A DNA stretch of 64,000 nt from Sulfurovum lithotrophicum (GCF_000987835.1 NZ_CP011308.1:1178001-1242000); one strand, 5' to 3'; shown: positions 1 through 9,089, numbered from the stretch's first letter. The notes: generated from the sequence alone by a model not told the origin. Numbers and translations are program-made.

Positions 1-387
1 GCAGGACTGAAACCCACACATGTAAAACTTGACCTTGTCGATGAAAAGTGCTACAGTGAGTCACACAAGAAACTGCATGAGATACTGACTGATCAGGCAG
101 GCCGCTTTAAAGGCGGAAGTCAGGGACGAGGTACATTCACACAGGGCAGTATCGGAGAGAAGCATACGATTGAACAGGAAATTGAAGAAGATGTGTTGAG
201 AGAACTCGCTAAAGATATCTCGGATATCATTATTCAAAAGAGCGCTCCAGCATATCTTGCTCTACCCGATATGATCTGCAAACGTATTGTGGAGCGTATA
301 TCTCCTGACGCAAAAGCAAAAGTGGTCAAAACAATAGAAAAAGATCTTATAAAAGTAAACAAAACAGAACTGCCGAACCAATTCTAG
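1..387 (+). CDS. Host-attachment family protein, C-terminal part
   Basis: Open from the first base of the window, so the 5' end is missing; 128 residues remain. The segment GRFKGGSQGRGTFTQGSIGE followed by EQEIEEDVLRELAKDISDII, and then an LALPDMICKRI strand-helix, matches the C-terminal layout of the host attachment protein family (Pfam Host_attach, PF10116: glycine-rich basic loop, a helix with conserved acidic residues, then a hydrophobic strand). The biochemical role of this family is not settled and its name comes from plant-associated bacteria. It ends just before a strong terminator hairpin, so it closes its transcription unit. Confidence 0.6.
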   Translation, partial: AGLKPTHVKLDLVDEKCYSESHKKLHEILTDQAGRFKGGSQGRGTFTQGSIGEKHTIEQEIEEDVLRELAKDISDIIIQKSAPAYLALPDMICKRIVERISPDAKAKVVKTIEKDLIKVNKTELPNQF

Positions 388-400
388 TCTGCCCTCTCCC

Positions 401-444
401 GGTCTTGTCCTGATAGATAACTGGACAAGACCATTTCTCTTTTT
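401..444 (+). terminator. Rho-independent terminator after the host-attachment gene
   Basis: GGTCTTGTCC (401-410) and GGACAAGACC (423-432) form a perfect 10-bp stem with a 12-nt loop, followed by a T-rich run (ATTTCTCTTTTT). It lies 13 nt after the stop codon. Confidence 0.85.
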
Positions 445-464
445 CCCGATTGGAATATACCGGA

Positions 465-492
465 TTGACTTTTCCGCAAAAATATGTATAAT
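465..492 (+). promoter_or_regulatory. Sigma70-type promoter for gph operon
   Basis: TTGACT at 465-470 and TATAAT at 487-492 are separated by 16 bp, a near-consensus promoter. The expected transcription start is near 499. That is inside or after the ATG at 497, so translation more plausibly starts at the TTG at 527. Confidence 0.75.
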
Positions 493-526
493 CACAATGA
501 ATAATAAAAATAATACAGGACAACGT

Positions 527-1204
527 TTGAAACTTCATAACAAAGAACTCATACTATTCGACCTGGACGGTACACTTATAGACAGTGTACCTGACCTCAC
601 GCTTGCGGTCAATGAAATGCTCAGCGCACTTAACAGAAAAACTTTCCCTGAGGATACGGTACGGTACTGGGTGGGTAACGGAGCCCAAATGCTGGTCAAA
701 CGTGCCCTGCTGGGAACAAGAGAAACAGATGAAGAGGTGGATGAAGTACTATTCGAGAAGGCAATGGCCCTTTTTCTGGACTTCTATGCAAAGCATTTGG
801 CAGAAAGTACGGTCACCTACCCTCATGTGGAAGAGACACTCCGCAGCCTGAAGAATAACGGCTACAGACTTGCCGTCATTACCAACAAACCTTTTGCCTT
901 CGTTGGTCCGATCCTGAAAAACCTGGGCCTAGATGACCTCTTTGAGCTGATCCAGGGCGGCGACTCTCTGCCCCAAAAAAAACCGAACCCCGCCCCGCTT
1001 CTGCATACCTGCAGGACACTTGGGCTCTCTGTGGAGACCTCCCTGATGGTTGGAGACTCCAAAAATGACATTATTGCTGCCAAAGCTGCCGGTATGCAAA
1101 GCATCGGTGTGACTTACGGGTACAACTACGGGGAAGATATCGCAGTACACGGACCCAATGTCATCGTCGATGACTTTGCCGACATCATAAAGCATTTGAT
1201 ATAG
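527..1204 (+). CDS. gph: Phosphoglycolate phosphatase (HAD family)
   Basis: Predicted to hydrolyse 2-phosphoglycolate to glycolate, clearing a product of DNA repair or Rubisco oxygenation. HAD motif I is LFDLDGTLIDS near the N-terminus, motif II is VITNKP, and motif III/IV is KPNPAP then MVGDSKNDIIAAKAAG. Together they give the Gph/PGP subfamily pattern at normal length (about 225 residues). An ATG exists at 497, but it lies only 4 nt after the -10 box; the TTG at 527 has AGGA six bases upstream and starts at MKLHNKELILFDLDG, so it is preferred. It is the first gene of an operon with the FAD oxidoreductase and magIII. Confidence 0.85.
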   Translation: MKLHNKELILFDLDGTLIDSVPDLTLAVNEMLSALNRKTFPEDTVRYWVGNGAQMLVKRALLGTRETDEEVDEVLFEKAMALFLDFYAKHLAESTVTYPHVEETLRSLKNNGYRLAVITNKPFAFVGPILKNLGLDDLFELIQGGDSLPQKKPNPAPLLHTCRTLGLSVETSLMVGDSKNDIIAAKAAGMQSIGVTYGYNYGEDIAVHGPNVIVDDFADIIKHLI

Positions 1205-1215
1205 GAATGGAAAAT

Positions 1216-2667
1216 ATGAACGAAAAAGCCAAAATCGCTATTATCGGAGGTGGTGTTGCCGGTGCCACATCTGCACTTTACCTCGGCCAGCTCGGGCTGG
1301 ATGTTACATTGTTCGAAAAGGAGAAGAGCCTCATCAGCGGACCACCCTTCTGTCATTTGCACGCGGGAGGAAACCTCTACAGGGAGATCTCCGATGCACA
1401 GTGCATCACCCTGCTCAAACAATCCATTGACTTTCTGCGATACTATCCCTTTATTGTGGACTACCGTCCGACTGTCATTGCCATTCCTACAGAGGACAGA
1501 GGAACACCCCAGGATCTGCTGCCACGTCTGGACCTTCTTGCAGAAACCTATGAAACACTCATCCAGAACGATCCCATGAACAAAGTGTTGGGGGAGAGCA
1601 GTAACTACTACAAGCTCTACAGCAGTGACGAGATAGAATCTCTCAGGCAGCAGCCTGTCGTACCTGTACCCAAAAGTAGTGACGAATGGATGATCCCTGT
1701 GGCCAAACAGATCGATCTTGACAAAGTGAAGTATCCGCTTGTTCTGGTACAGGAATACGGGCTCAACCTTTTTCGTCTGGCTTCAGGTGTGACACTGGCA
1801 CTCAAAAGCCTCTCAAACGTAGACCTGAAATCCGAATCCATTGTAAGTAATATTCAGGAGAACTGTCCCTCAGGATCCTGGGATGTTACCTACGTTCAGA
1901 ATGACCGTGTCCAAGAAGAATACTTCGACTATCTCATCAATGCGGCAGGCTTCCGGTCCGGGAAGATCGATGACCTGATCGGCGTGGAGTGCAAACGTAT
2001 GGTTGAATTCAAGGCAGCCTATATCAGCCAATGGGAAAGCTGCTGCGACACGCTCTGGCCGGAGGTCATTTTTCACGGTGAACGAGGAACACCGCACGGA
2101 ATGGGGCAGTTCACTCCTTACCCCGACGGTTATTTTCAGCTTCACGGTATGACAAAAGAGATCACACTTTATGAAGAGGGGCTGGTCTCCAATACACCTT
2201 TCAGCTGTCAGCCGCATCTGAAACAGGACTTCATCGAAAAGATCGAAAAATCATGGCGACCTGAAGAAACAGAGAAACGCACACGAAATGCCATCAGACA
2301 TCTCTCACAGTACCTTCCTGCATTTTCCAAGGCTAAAGTGGGTTCCAAACCACTCTTCGGCGCACAGCAGATACCCGGTGACGACCCTACTCTGCGGGTG
2401 GCAGAAGTCTCCTTTCCTGCCCCGAGATACGCCCGTTGCGAGATCGTGAAGGTCTCTTCTGTCCTCGATATGGCCGATGCAATCGCAAGAGACCTGGTCA
2501 AGTGCGGATACCTCCCGCCCTCCGCGCAGCACCAACGGAACAAAAATTCCATCGATGCACTGGAAGAAGCAGAAGTGGCCGAGTATGCAAAAGAGATCGC
2601 TCTTTCAAGAGAATACCCGGCTTCTCTTGCCAAACTTACCATGCCCAAGAAGATGTCAAACCTTTGA
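1216..2667 (+). CDS. FAD-dependent oxidoreductase (DAO fold)
   Basis: The N-terminal dinucleotide-binding motif IAIIGGGVAGATSALYLG followed by an acidic strand end (LFEKEKS) shows an FAD-binding GR2/DAO-type flavoprotein of about 483 residues. The later LINAAGFRSGKID resembles the second FAD-contacting ATG-like motif of this class. The substrate cannot be read from the sequence; no cysteine cluster or membrane segment is evident. ATG at 1207 has no spaced Shine-Dalgarno; ATG at 1216 has AGGA nine bases upstream and is chosen. It follows gph by 11 nt and overlaps the next gene at TGATG, so the three genes are translationally linked. Confidence 0.75.
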   Translation: MNEKAKIAIIGGGVAGATSALYLGQLGLDVTLFEKEKSLISGPPFCHLHAGGNLYREISDAQCITLLKQSIDFLRYYPFIVDYRPTVIAIPTEDRGTPQDLLPRLDLLAETYETLIQNDPMNKVLGESSNYYKLYSSDEIESLRQQPVVPVPKSSDEWMIPVAKQIDLDKVKYPLVLVQEYGLNLFRLASGVTLALKSLSNVDLKSESIVSNIQENCPSGSWDVTYVQNDRVQEEYFDYLINAAGFRSGKIDDLIGVECKRMVEFKAAYISQWESCCDTLWPEVIFHGERGTPHGMGQFTPYPDGYFQLHGMTKEITLYEEGLVSNTPFSCQPHLKQDFIEKIEKSWRPEETEKRTRNAIRHLSQYLPAFSKAKVGSKPLFGAQQIPGDDPTLRVAEVSFPAPRYARCEIVKVSSVLDMADAIARDLVKCGYLPPSAQHQRNKNSIDALEEAEVAEYAKEIALSREYPASLAKLTMPKKMSNL

Positions 2668-3281
2668 TGAAAAAGATCCAAGAGAGCTATGCCCTCTATA
2701 AAGAGCTCGAATCCCTCGATCTTTTGCAGCACAGACCAAAATACTGGTGGCCCGGTGCCGGCAGTTTCGAAGTTATTGTCGGTGCCGTCCTTACACAGAA
2801 TACGACCTGGAAGAACGTTGAAAGATCTCTGCAGAACCTTGAAGGATGCCTGACACTTGAAAATTTTTTCAAACTGAGTGAAGAGCAGCTCAAGGAACGT
2901 ATCCATCCCAGCGGATTTTATAACCAGAAAGCCCCGAGACTGTTTGACCTTGCTAAAAATATCAAAGCAGAATTTAGGACCTTTGAGCGGTTTCAGACTG
3001 ACGTGAGCCGTGAATGGCTTCTAAAGCAGAAAGGTGTCGGCCCCGAAACGGCGGACAGCATCCTATGCTATGCCTGCTTCCGGGATGAAATGGTCGTTGA
3101 CAGCTACACCAAAAGAGTACTTAGAGAGCATGATATTGTACTTCCAAACTACACTGCCTACAAAACATTCCTGGAAAAAGGCATTAGAGAACAGTGCCAC
3201 GAAGAAGATCTGAACCTGATATTCGCCCGCTTTCACGGCATGATTGTGGAGTACAACAAAAAGATGAAACTAAAAGCCTAA
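2667..3281 (+). CDS. magIII: 3-methyladenine DNA glycosylase, MagIII type
   Basis: A 204-residue HhH-GPD glycosylase that excises alkylated purines in base excision repair. The motif GAVLTQNTTWKNVE, the hairpin LKQKGVGPETADSIL and the catalytic aspartate in VVDSYTKR are in the endonuclease III superfamily order. There is no C-terminal four-cysteine iron-sulfur loop, which together with the sequence fits the Helicobacter MagIII group rather than Nth. The start ATG overlaps the stop of the FAD gene by one base. Pairing with gph, which removes phosphoglycolate from DNA end repair, suggests a DNA-damage clean-up operon (inference). Confidence 0.85.
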   Translation: MKKIQESYALYKELESLDLLQHRPKYWWPGAGSFEVIVGAVLTQNTTWKNVERSLQNLEGCLTLENFFKLSEEQLKERIHPSGFYNQKAPRLFDLAKNIKAEFRTFERFQTDVSREWLLKQKGVGPETADSILCYACFRDEMVVDSYTKRVLREHDIVLPNYTAYKTFLEKGIREQCHEEDLNLIFARFHGMIVEYNKKMKLKA

Positions 3282-3286
3282 ATTCC

Positions 3287-4108
3287 CTAGAGAAAGTGAT
3301 GGCTTTTACAGGGAAAGCGTTCACTGTTTTTAACGACTTCTGCAAAAACTGTCAGTGTCGTTCCTGATACTTCGGCAATTCTTTTCAATGTCTCCAGATG
3401 CGCTTTGTTGAAACCGACAAGCATTTCATACTCTTCCCCGCTAAAGCCTATTTCATCGCTTATATTATTTAATATTTCAAATCCATATTTATTCATATCA
3501 AGCAACTTGTTCGTATCGCAGTACAGCCCGTCGGAGATATCCATCCCGGCACTCAGGAACGGTCTTGCTTTCGTGACGAAACCGGCTCTCAGTTTTGGTT
3601 CATAGAAGCAAGAATTCTCTGCGATCGTCTCTCCGCTTAAAAGTCTGTCCAGGTCTCGTTTGCACTCACCCAGTGTTCCGGTGTAGGCAAGCAGGTCACC
3701 CTCTTCCAACCCCTTACGTAAAAGCGGAGCATCACTCTGTGAAATGATGGCGATGGAGAGGTGAAGCTTGTCTCCGGCAACGGTATCGCCACCGATGATC
3801 TCACAGCCGAACTGGGCAGCCGTGTCCTCAAGGCTTTGCGTCAACGCGTCTATCTCTTCCGTGGTCACATCCTGAGGCAGGGAGATCGTTACCAGGGCAT
3901 ATTTGGGCTCTGCATTCATCGCTATGGCATCCGAGAGGTTTACCAGCATGGCCTTCCTCCCTATCTGCGTCATGCTCATCCACGCTCTTTTGTAGTGTGT
4001 ATCTTCAAAGAAGGCATCCATACTGTAGAGTGTATTCCCTACCACAGCGGCATCGTCACCGATATATTTGGAGCTCAGTTTATGAATGAGATAGTGCTCT
4101 TTGTCCAT
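3287..4108 (-). CDS. thiL: Thiamine-monophosphate kinase
   Basis: ThiL phosphorylates thiamine monophosphate to the diphosphate cofactor with ATP. Diagnostic pieces are GDDAAVV near the N-terminus, SMDAFFEDTHY, the metal-binding NLSDAIAMNAEPKYALV, IIGGDTVAGDKL and MDISDGL, in family order. At 273 residues it is slightly short of the usual ~320; the N-terminus begins almost at the GDD motif, so the leading helix is reduced. It converges on magIII with only 5 bp between stop codons. Confidence 0.9.
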   Translation of the reverse strand: MDKEHYLIHKLSSKYIGDDAAVVGNTLYSMDAFFEDTHYKRAWMSMTQIGRKAMLVNLSDAIAMNAEPKYALVTISLPQDVTTEEIDALTQSLEDTAAQFGCEIIGGDTVAGDKLHLSIAIISQSDAPLLRKGLEEGDLLAYTGTLGECKRDLDRLLSGETIAENSCFYEPKLRAGFVTKARPFLSAGMDISDGLYCDTNKLLDMNKYGFEILNNISDEIGFSGEEYEMLVGFNKAHLETLKRIAEVSGTTLTVFAEVVKNSERFPCKSHHFL

Positions 4109-4222
4109 TTTACATACTTTATATACAGAAAATTCTGCAGATTATTTGGCAAAATTGTAACATACTTCTACATATTTAATACCAAAAGAGTCCGAAATTG
4201 GGATCAGTAGAAAAAAGTAAGT

Positions 4223-4228
4223 TATAAT
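4223..4228 (+). promoter_or_regulatory. -10 box for the degenerate SdhB/E paralogue
   Basis: TATAAT lies 28 nt upstream of the ATG at 4256, and AAGGAA lies between them as ribosome binding site. No good -35 is visible, as is common in Campylobacterota sigma70 promoters. Confidence 0.5.
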
Positions 4229-4255
4229 GATTTCATCAAAAAACAAGGAATATCT

Positions 4256-5311
4256 ATGTCATATACACTCAATATCAAAGCATTTTTTTTCAATGCACAA
4301 ACGGATTATCTTCCTTATTATAAACATTTCATGATCACTCTGGACGAAGATACAAAAGCCGTTGACATGCTCGAACTGATAAAAGAGCAGAATGAAAACT
4401 TTGCCTATCCGGAGGAAAACCTTGTCTTCCGGATCAACGACCTTGTTGTGGAGGGTGACCAGCCTATGAAAGAAGTAGTAGAGAAACTGGGTACCGCTCT
4501 TCAGATCGATCCTGTCAATGCCTACCGCTCCAACAACGGGCTGATCATAAATGACGATGACTTCATGCAATCCTATGAGTTACTTGCCCCGTATGCCTCA
4601 GAAGAAGACCTGGAGTACTACAAGACACTTTACGCCCTGCATTATGCTTCTGAAACAGAGAAATTCGACCATGACTACATCGGGGATGCCATTCTTGTAT
4701 TGGCACACAGGCTCATCGCCGAAGAGAGCGAACATGCCGAAGTGATCCTGCATACGATCTCCACTACCCACAGCGGCCTGTTCGAATGCGAATACGAGAA
4801 CAACCTCTTCAGGGTACAGGAACATACGGATGCCATCGAGGCGCTCAAGCTGATGGTCAAACCACCCAAAAAGACCGAACCGGGATTAATAGACAAAATG
4901 ACCGCAAAATTCATTAAAAAGCCTGAATCCAAAAAGGAATCTGTCGTACTTTCCGAGACTGAAGGTAAAGAGATCGCCTATTATTATGGTGGAGGCAGTG
5001 ACAACTCCGAAGCCATCGCAAAAAAGACCGCTGCGTTGGGTGCGACCATGACCACCTTCTCAAGAGCCCATAAACTTTCCGGCCTGACACTGCTTGAAGA
5101 CCGTAAGGAGCTTGCTTTCAAAAAAGCAGGTACTACACTGCTGGATGCCCTTGACAGCGGAGCGGATATTCTGATCGTTGAAGATGCCGAGGCCTACGGT
5201 ATGTTCAAAAAAAACCTTCCTGCGATCGAAAGAACTATGGGAAGAGACATAGAACTCACGCTGATCACGACCGAAAACTTTCTTGCTATGAACGAATCAG
5301 TAGCCGCTTGA
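4256..5311 (+). CDS. Cysteine-depleted SdhB/SdhE-like fusion protein
   Basis: 351 residues with a single cysteine (C178). Residues 7-20 (IKAFFFNAQTDYLP) nearly copy residues 9-22 of the SdhB encoded 3 kb downstream (IKAFRFNAETDYLP), but the [2Fe-2S] cysteine loop is replaced by YPEENLVFRINDLVVEG. Residues 140-200 follow SdhB around its third cluster (DYIGDAILVLAHR against DYLGPAALNAAYR; GLFECEYENN against GVWDCVKCFE). Residues 296-345 match the CCG subunit (ADILIVEDAEAYG and GRDIELTLI against ADIMVTPCPLCHL and GRDIELPVL), again without cysteines. It may correspond to a Campylobacterota DUF family. Function is unknown; an assembly or decoy partner of the SdhABE complex is an inference. Confidence 0.7.
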   Translation: MSYTLNIKAFFFNAQTDYLPYYKHFMITLDEDTKAVDMLELIKEQNENFAYPEENLVFRINDLVVEGDQPMKEVVEKLGTALQIDPVNAYRSNNGLIINDDDFMQSYELLAPYASEEDLEYYKTLYALHYASETEKFDHDYIGDAILVLAHRLIAEESEHAEVILHTISTTHSGLFECEYENNLFRVQEHTDAIEALKLMVKPPKKTEPGLIDKMTAKFIKKPESKKESVVLSETEGKEIAYYYGGGSDNSEAIAKKTAALGATMTTFSRAHKLSGLTLLEDRKELAFKKAGTTLLDALDSGADILIVEDAEAYGMFKKNLPAIERTMGRDIELTLITTENFLAMNESVAA

Positions 5312-5320
5312 TAAAAATGT

Positions 5321-5353
5321 CTGATGCATTACATTAGGTAATGTAATGCACAG
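5321..5353. promoter_or_regulatory. Perfect dyad upstream of sdhA
   Basis: TGCATTACATTA (5325-5336) and TAATGTAATGCA (5339-5350) form a perfect 12-bp inverted repeat with a 2-bp centre, and the CTG/CAG flanks extend it. There is no T-tract, and it lies about 80 bp upstream of the sdhA -10 box. It reads more like a protein-binding operator than a terminator, though mRNA hairpin formation after the upstream gene is possible. Confidence 0.55.
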
Positions 5354-5429
5354 ATGAAAAACTGTAACACTCTTCTATTCTATTATCCTATTCTCCCACC
5401 ATATTAATTAAACTTAATGACTAAATAGC

Positions 5430-5457
5430 TATAATCAATGTAAATTGCAACAAAGGA
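5430..5457 (+). promoter_or_regulatory. sdhA -10 box and ribosome binding site
   Basis: TATAAT at 5430-5435 is followed by AAAGGA at 5452-5457, ten bases before the sdhA ATG at 5468. The sdhABE genes therefore probably have their own promoter, separate from the upstream degenerate paralogue. Confidence 0.55.
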
Positions 5458-5467
5458 CATAGCTACT

Positions 5468-7195
5468 ATGAATACGAACTCAGATGTTAAAATCTACGAA
5501 TATGATGCTGTGATTGTCGGTGCCGGTCTTGCCGGTCTCGCTGCTGCCAAAGAACTGACAGCTGCGGGGAAAAAGACTGCGGTCATCACCAAGCTTCATC
5601 CCCTGAGGTCACACTCGGGTGCTGCACAGGGTGGTATCAATGCCGCTTTGGGTAAAGACGACTCTACGGAACTACATGAATTTGATACAGTCAAAGGGTC
5701 TGACTACCTTGCGGACCAGGATGCGGTCGAACTTATGTGTACCAAAGCCCCTGAAACGATCCGGTGGGCAGAGCACATGGGAACGGTCTTCTCCAGAGAT
5801 GAAGAAGGTGATATCGCTATCAGACCATTCGGCGGCCAGTCCAAACCCCGTGCCTGCTATGCGAAAGACAGAACCGGTCTTGCATTGCTCCAGGCAATCT
5901 ACGAGCAGGCATTCCGTGAAGGTATTGAAGTATTCGACGAGTGGTACTGCGCAGACCTGCTGTATGAAGACGGGAAAGTTTCAGGGGTCTCTGCTTTCAA
6001 TATTCGCAATTCAGAGCCGGCTATTTTCAATGCAAAAGTAACCATGTTTGCGACAGGCGGACATGCAAGAGCGTACAGATTTAACTCCAATGCGCATGCC
6101 AATACGGGTGATTCACTTTCAATCGTTGCAAGACACGGCCTTCCGCTTGAAGATATGGAATTCGTACAGTTCCACCCGAGCGGACTCGGTGGTTCGGGGG
6201 TACTTATCTCTGAAGCAGCACGTGGTGAAGGGGGTCGTCTTTACAATTCTGAAGGTGAAAGATTTATGTCCAAGTATGCTCCCAATGCTATGGAGCTTGC
6301 ATCAAGGGATGTTGTAAGCCGTGCGATCATGGAAGAGGTCCGTCAGGGACGCGGTGTGGGTAAGGACGGTCAGTCCGTGAATATCGACCTGACGCACCTC
6401 GACCCAGAGATCATTCTGACAAGACTGCCGGAGCTTCGTGAACTCGCCATCGCTTTCCAGGGGCAGGATATGCTTAAAGAGCCTATCCATATCTCTGCAA
6501 CGGCACACTACTCCATGGGGGGTATTCCGGTCAATATCGACTGTCAGGTACGCAAAAGCCCTACGGAGTTCGTAGAAGGTTTCTATGCTGCGGGTGAATG
6601 TTCCTGTGTTTCCGTACACGGAGCAAACAGACTGGGTGCCAACTCGGTACTCGAAGCCCTGCTTTTCGGACGTCATGCCGGTGAAAACATGGTAAAAGCA
6701 CTTGATGAAGGTGTAGAATTGCGTAAAGCGAACAAAGCAGATGCACAGAGAATGCTCGATGAGCTCAAGAGGATCAAGACATCCAATGGAACAGAGAGGG
6801 TTGCGGACCTCAGAACGGAACTGCAGAACGGGATGACAGCTGATGCAGGTGTATTCAGGACTAAAGAATCACTGGAAAGACAGCTCAAACTGATCGACAG
6901 ACTGCTGAAGCGCTTCAATAACATCCGTATTGATGACAAGTCTCATACTTTTAACACCGAATTGCAGGAAGCTCTTGAGCTTGGTCATATGCTTGAGTTC
7001 TCCAAATTCATTGTCGTAGGCGCGCTCAACAGAGAAGAGAGCCGCGGTGGCCACTACCGTGAAGACTTCCCGACACGAGATGATGAAAGATTCCTCAAAC
7101 ATACGTACGCCTATATGGATGAAGACTTCAACATAACCACGGAATGGGGAGACGTTGTCCTCGGCAAGTTTGAACCTAAAGAAAGAACATATTAA
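5468..7195 (+). CDS. sdhA: Succinate dehydrogenase/fumarate reductase flavoprotein subunit
   Basis: Catalytic subunit interconverting succinate and fumarate; 575 residues. FAD-binding [15 protein letters not shown] is at 13-27, and the covalent-FAD histidine is H49 in [11 protein letters not shown]. Further markers are HPSG in [12 protein letters not shown], the active-site RGEGGRL, and HYSMGGIPV. There is no twin-arginine signal, unlike the periplasmic MfrA type, so it should face the cytoplasm. It is followed directly by sdhB and the CCG subunit, giving a type E complex with no cytochrome b subunit nearby. Confidence 0.95.
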   Translation: MNTNSDVKIYEYDAVIVGAGLAGLAAAKELTAAGKKTAVITKLHPLRSHSGAAQGGINAALGKDDSTELHEFDTVKGSDYLADQDAVELMCTKAPETIRWAEHMGTVFSRDEEGDIAIRPFGGQSKPRACYAKDRTGLALLQAIYEQAFREGIEVFDEWYCADLLYEDGKVSGVSAFNIRNSEPAIFNAKVTMFATGGHARAYRFNSNAHANTGDSLSIVARHGLPLEDMEFVQFHPSGLGGSGVLISEAARGEGGRLYNSEGERFMSKYAPNAMELASRDVVSRAIMEEVRQGRGVGKDGQSVNIDLTHLDPEIILTRLPELRELAIAFQGQDMLKEPIHISATAHYSMGGIPVNIDCQVRKSPTEFVEGFYAAGECSCVSVHGANRLGANSVLEALLFGRHAGENMVKALDEGVELRKANKADAQRMLDELKRIKTSNGTERVADLRTELQNGMTADAGVFRTKESLERQLKLIDRLLKRFNNIRIDDKSHTFNTELQEALELGHMLEFSKFIVVGALNREESRGGHYREDFPTRDDERFLKHTYAYMDEDFNITTEWGDVVLGKFEPKERTY

Positions 7196-7205
7196 GGAGG
7201 GCATG

Positions 7206-8195
7206 ATGAGTGATACAAGAAAAGTAACGATAAAAGCATTCAGATTCAATGCTGAAACAGACTATCTTCCATACTATAAAGAGTATGAGATGGAAGTGGG
7301 AAAAGATGAACTCATTCTCGACCTCCTCAACAGGATCAAATGGGAACATGACGGTTCTTTCTCCTACAGACGTTCATGCAGGCACGGTATCTGCGGTGCC
7401 TGTGCGATCAAGGTGAACGGAAGAGCGACACTGGCATGTAAACAGAATGCCATTGAACTGCTTGATCTGTTCAACAATGAACTGGTATTTGAACCTTCCA
7501 GTAAAAAACGCGTGGTTAAAGATATGATCATCGACAAAAAGGACTTCTGGGACAAACATGCGGCGGTCCAGCCGTATGTAGTTGCAGATATCGACCCGCA
7601 TCCCGAGCATGAAACAAAGCAGAGTATTGCAGAATTCAACAAATTCCTTGATTCCGACCTTTGTATCCAGTGTGGTGCCTGTCACTACTCCTGTCCTGCA
7701 CTTGAAGCGAATCCTGACTATCTCGGGCCTGCAGCACTCAATGCAGCATACCGATTCACGGTCGATACCAGAGACCATGCCGGCAAAGAGAGACTTGAAC
7801 TCACAGCTGAACCGGGTGTGGGTGTCTGGGACTGTGTGAAGTGTTTCGAGTGTGCCGAAGCCTGCCCCAAAGATATCAATCCTATCGAGAAGATCACTAA
7901 ATTGCACAATATGCAGTTTGAGCAGCATGTGGCAAAAAGCAATGTCGCTACAAGACACGCGGAAGGTTTTGTACGAAGTATCAAAAAGCACGGTTTCCTT
8001 GACGAAGCGGATATCGTGGTATATTCAGAGGGGTACCTCGGTATGTACAAACACCTCAAAACCGCGATGAAAATGATGAAAGCCGGCAAGATCCACTGGA
8101 ACGACGGACTGCCTTGGGTGGACAATGTGCCTAAATCCAAAAATCTTGATGAAATCCAGAAACTCATCGAGATCTCACAAACGAACAAGCTGTAA
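7206..8195 (+). CDS. sdhB: Succinate dehydrogenase/fumarate reductase iron-sulfur subunit
   Basis: Electron-transfer subunit between SdhA and the membrane-associated CCG subunit. From MSDTRK, the [2Fe-2S] ligands are C58, C63, C66 and C78. A CIQCGACHYSCP set (153-163) and a CVKCFECAEACP set (210-220) follow; the latter has four cysteines where classical [3Fe-4S] SdhB enzymes often differ. At 329 residues it is longer than E. coli SdhB, with an extra C-terminal stretch (about 250-329) typical of this type. AAGGAGG at 7194-7200 sits 5 nt before ATG 7206 (2 nt before ATG 7203), so 7206 is chosen. Ten bases separate it from sdhA. Confidence 0.93.
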   Translation: MSDTRKVTIKAFRFNAETDYLPYYKEYEMEVGKDELILDLLNRIKWEHDGSFSYRRSCRHGICGACAIKVNGRATLACKQNAIELLDLFNNELVFEPSSKKRVVKDMIIDKKDFWDKHAAVQPYVVADIDPHPEHETKQSIAEFNKFLDSDLCIQCGACHYSCPALEANPDYLGPAALNAAYRFTVDTRDHAGKERLELTAEPGVGVWDCVKCFECAEACPKDINPIEKITKLHNMQFEQHVAKSNVATRHAEGFVRSIKKHGFLDEADIVVYSEGYLGMYKHLKTAMKMMKAGKIHWNDGLPWVDNVPKSKNLDEIQKLIEISQTNKL

Positions 8196-8204
8196 GGAGA
8201 AACG

Positions 8205-9089
8205 ATGAGCAAATTAAAATATGCACTATTTACAGGATGTACCGCAAAGCAGTCCACACCTGAACTACTGTCATCTACGCTTGCAGTAGCGGATAAACTG
8301 GGTATCGAAATCACCATTCTGGAAGAGGCTTCCTGCTGCGGCGCGAGCCATCTTCAGGACTTCGACGAATTCCTGGCACATGTACTGAATGCAAGGAACA
8401 TCTGCTATGCAGAAAAGCTTGGTCTTACCATGATCACCATCTGTAACACCTGTCAGCTCAACTCTGCCATGACAAAACATGCGCTTGACACGGATCCGGA
8501 TCTCAAAGCGAGGGTCAACGAGAAACTTGCAGAGGTAGGCTTGGAATACAAGGGTACTTCAGAGATCAAACACTTCCTCTACTGCCTCATCGACGAGTAT
8601 GGTCTTGAAAACATCAAGGATAAGGTGGAGGTACCACTCAGCCATCTGAACATTGCGCCATTTTACGGATGTCACAACATCCGCCCGTCCGAACTGCACC
8701 ACACGAGCAACGGCGGAGAGAACCCGTACAACCCTACCTCACTCGACCAGCTCATCGATGCGCTCGAGGGCCATCCGGTCAACTACGACCACAAGAACAA
8801 GTGCTGCGGTTTCCACGTAGAGCTTCAGGCGAACCATACCTCAGAAATACTTGCAGGTAATGCCATGGTAGATGCTATCGACAACAATGCTGATATCATG
8901 GTAACACCCTGCCCACTCTGCCATCTCAAGATGGATACCTACCAGGACGATGTAGGCAAGGTTATCGGACGCGATATAGAACTTCCCGTTCTTCACATGC
9001 CTCAAATGGTTGCGCTTGCACTCGGCTGTACACCAAAAGAAATCGGCCTGAACTACCACGTTCAGAAAGCCACGCACCTTACGGCATAA
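8205..9089 (+). CDS. CCG-domain subunit of type E succinate dehydrogenase (HdrB-like)
   Basis: 294 residues with two CCG domains like heterodisulfide reductase subunit B. The first has a GCTAKQ cysteine and EEASCCGASH (C44, C45) plus ITICNTCQ. The second has APFYGCHNIRP, NKCCGFHVE and VTPCPLCHLKMD. In SdhABE complexes this protein, often called SdhE (unrelated to the flavinylation factor), takes the place of the cytochrome b anchor and passes electrons to or from the quinone. It overlaps nothing, has AAGGAG just before its ATG, and closes the operon at a hairpin. Confidence 0.85.
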   Translation: MSKLKYALFTGCTAKQSTPELLSSTLAVADKLGIEITILEEASCCGASHLQDFDEFLAHVLNARNICYAEKLGLTMITICNTCQLNSAMTKHALDTDPDLKARVNEKLAEVGLEYKGTSEIKHFLYCLIDEYGLENIKDKVEVPLSHLNIAPFYGCHNIRPSELHHTSNGGENPYNPTSLDQLIDALEGHPVNYDHKNKCCGFHVELQANHTSEILAGNAMVDAIDNNADIMVTPCPLCHLKMDTYQDDVGKVIGRDIELPVLHMPQMVALALGCTPKEIGLNYHVQKATHLTA

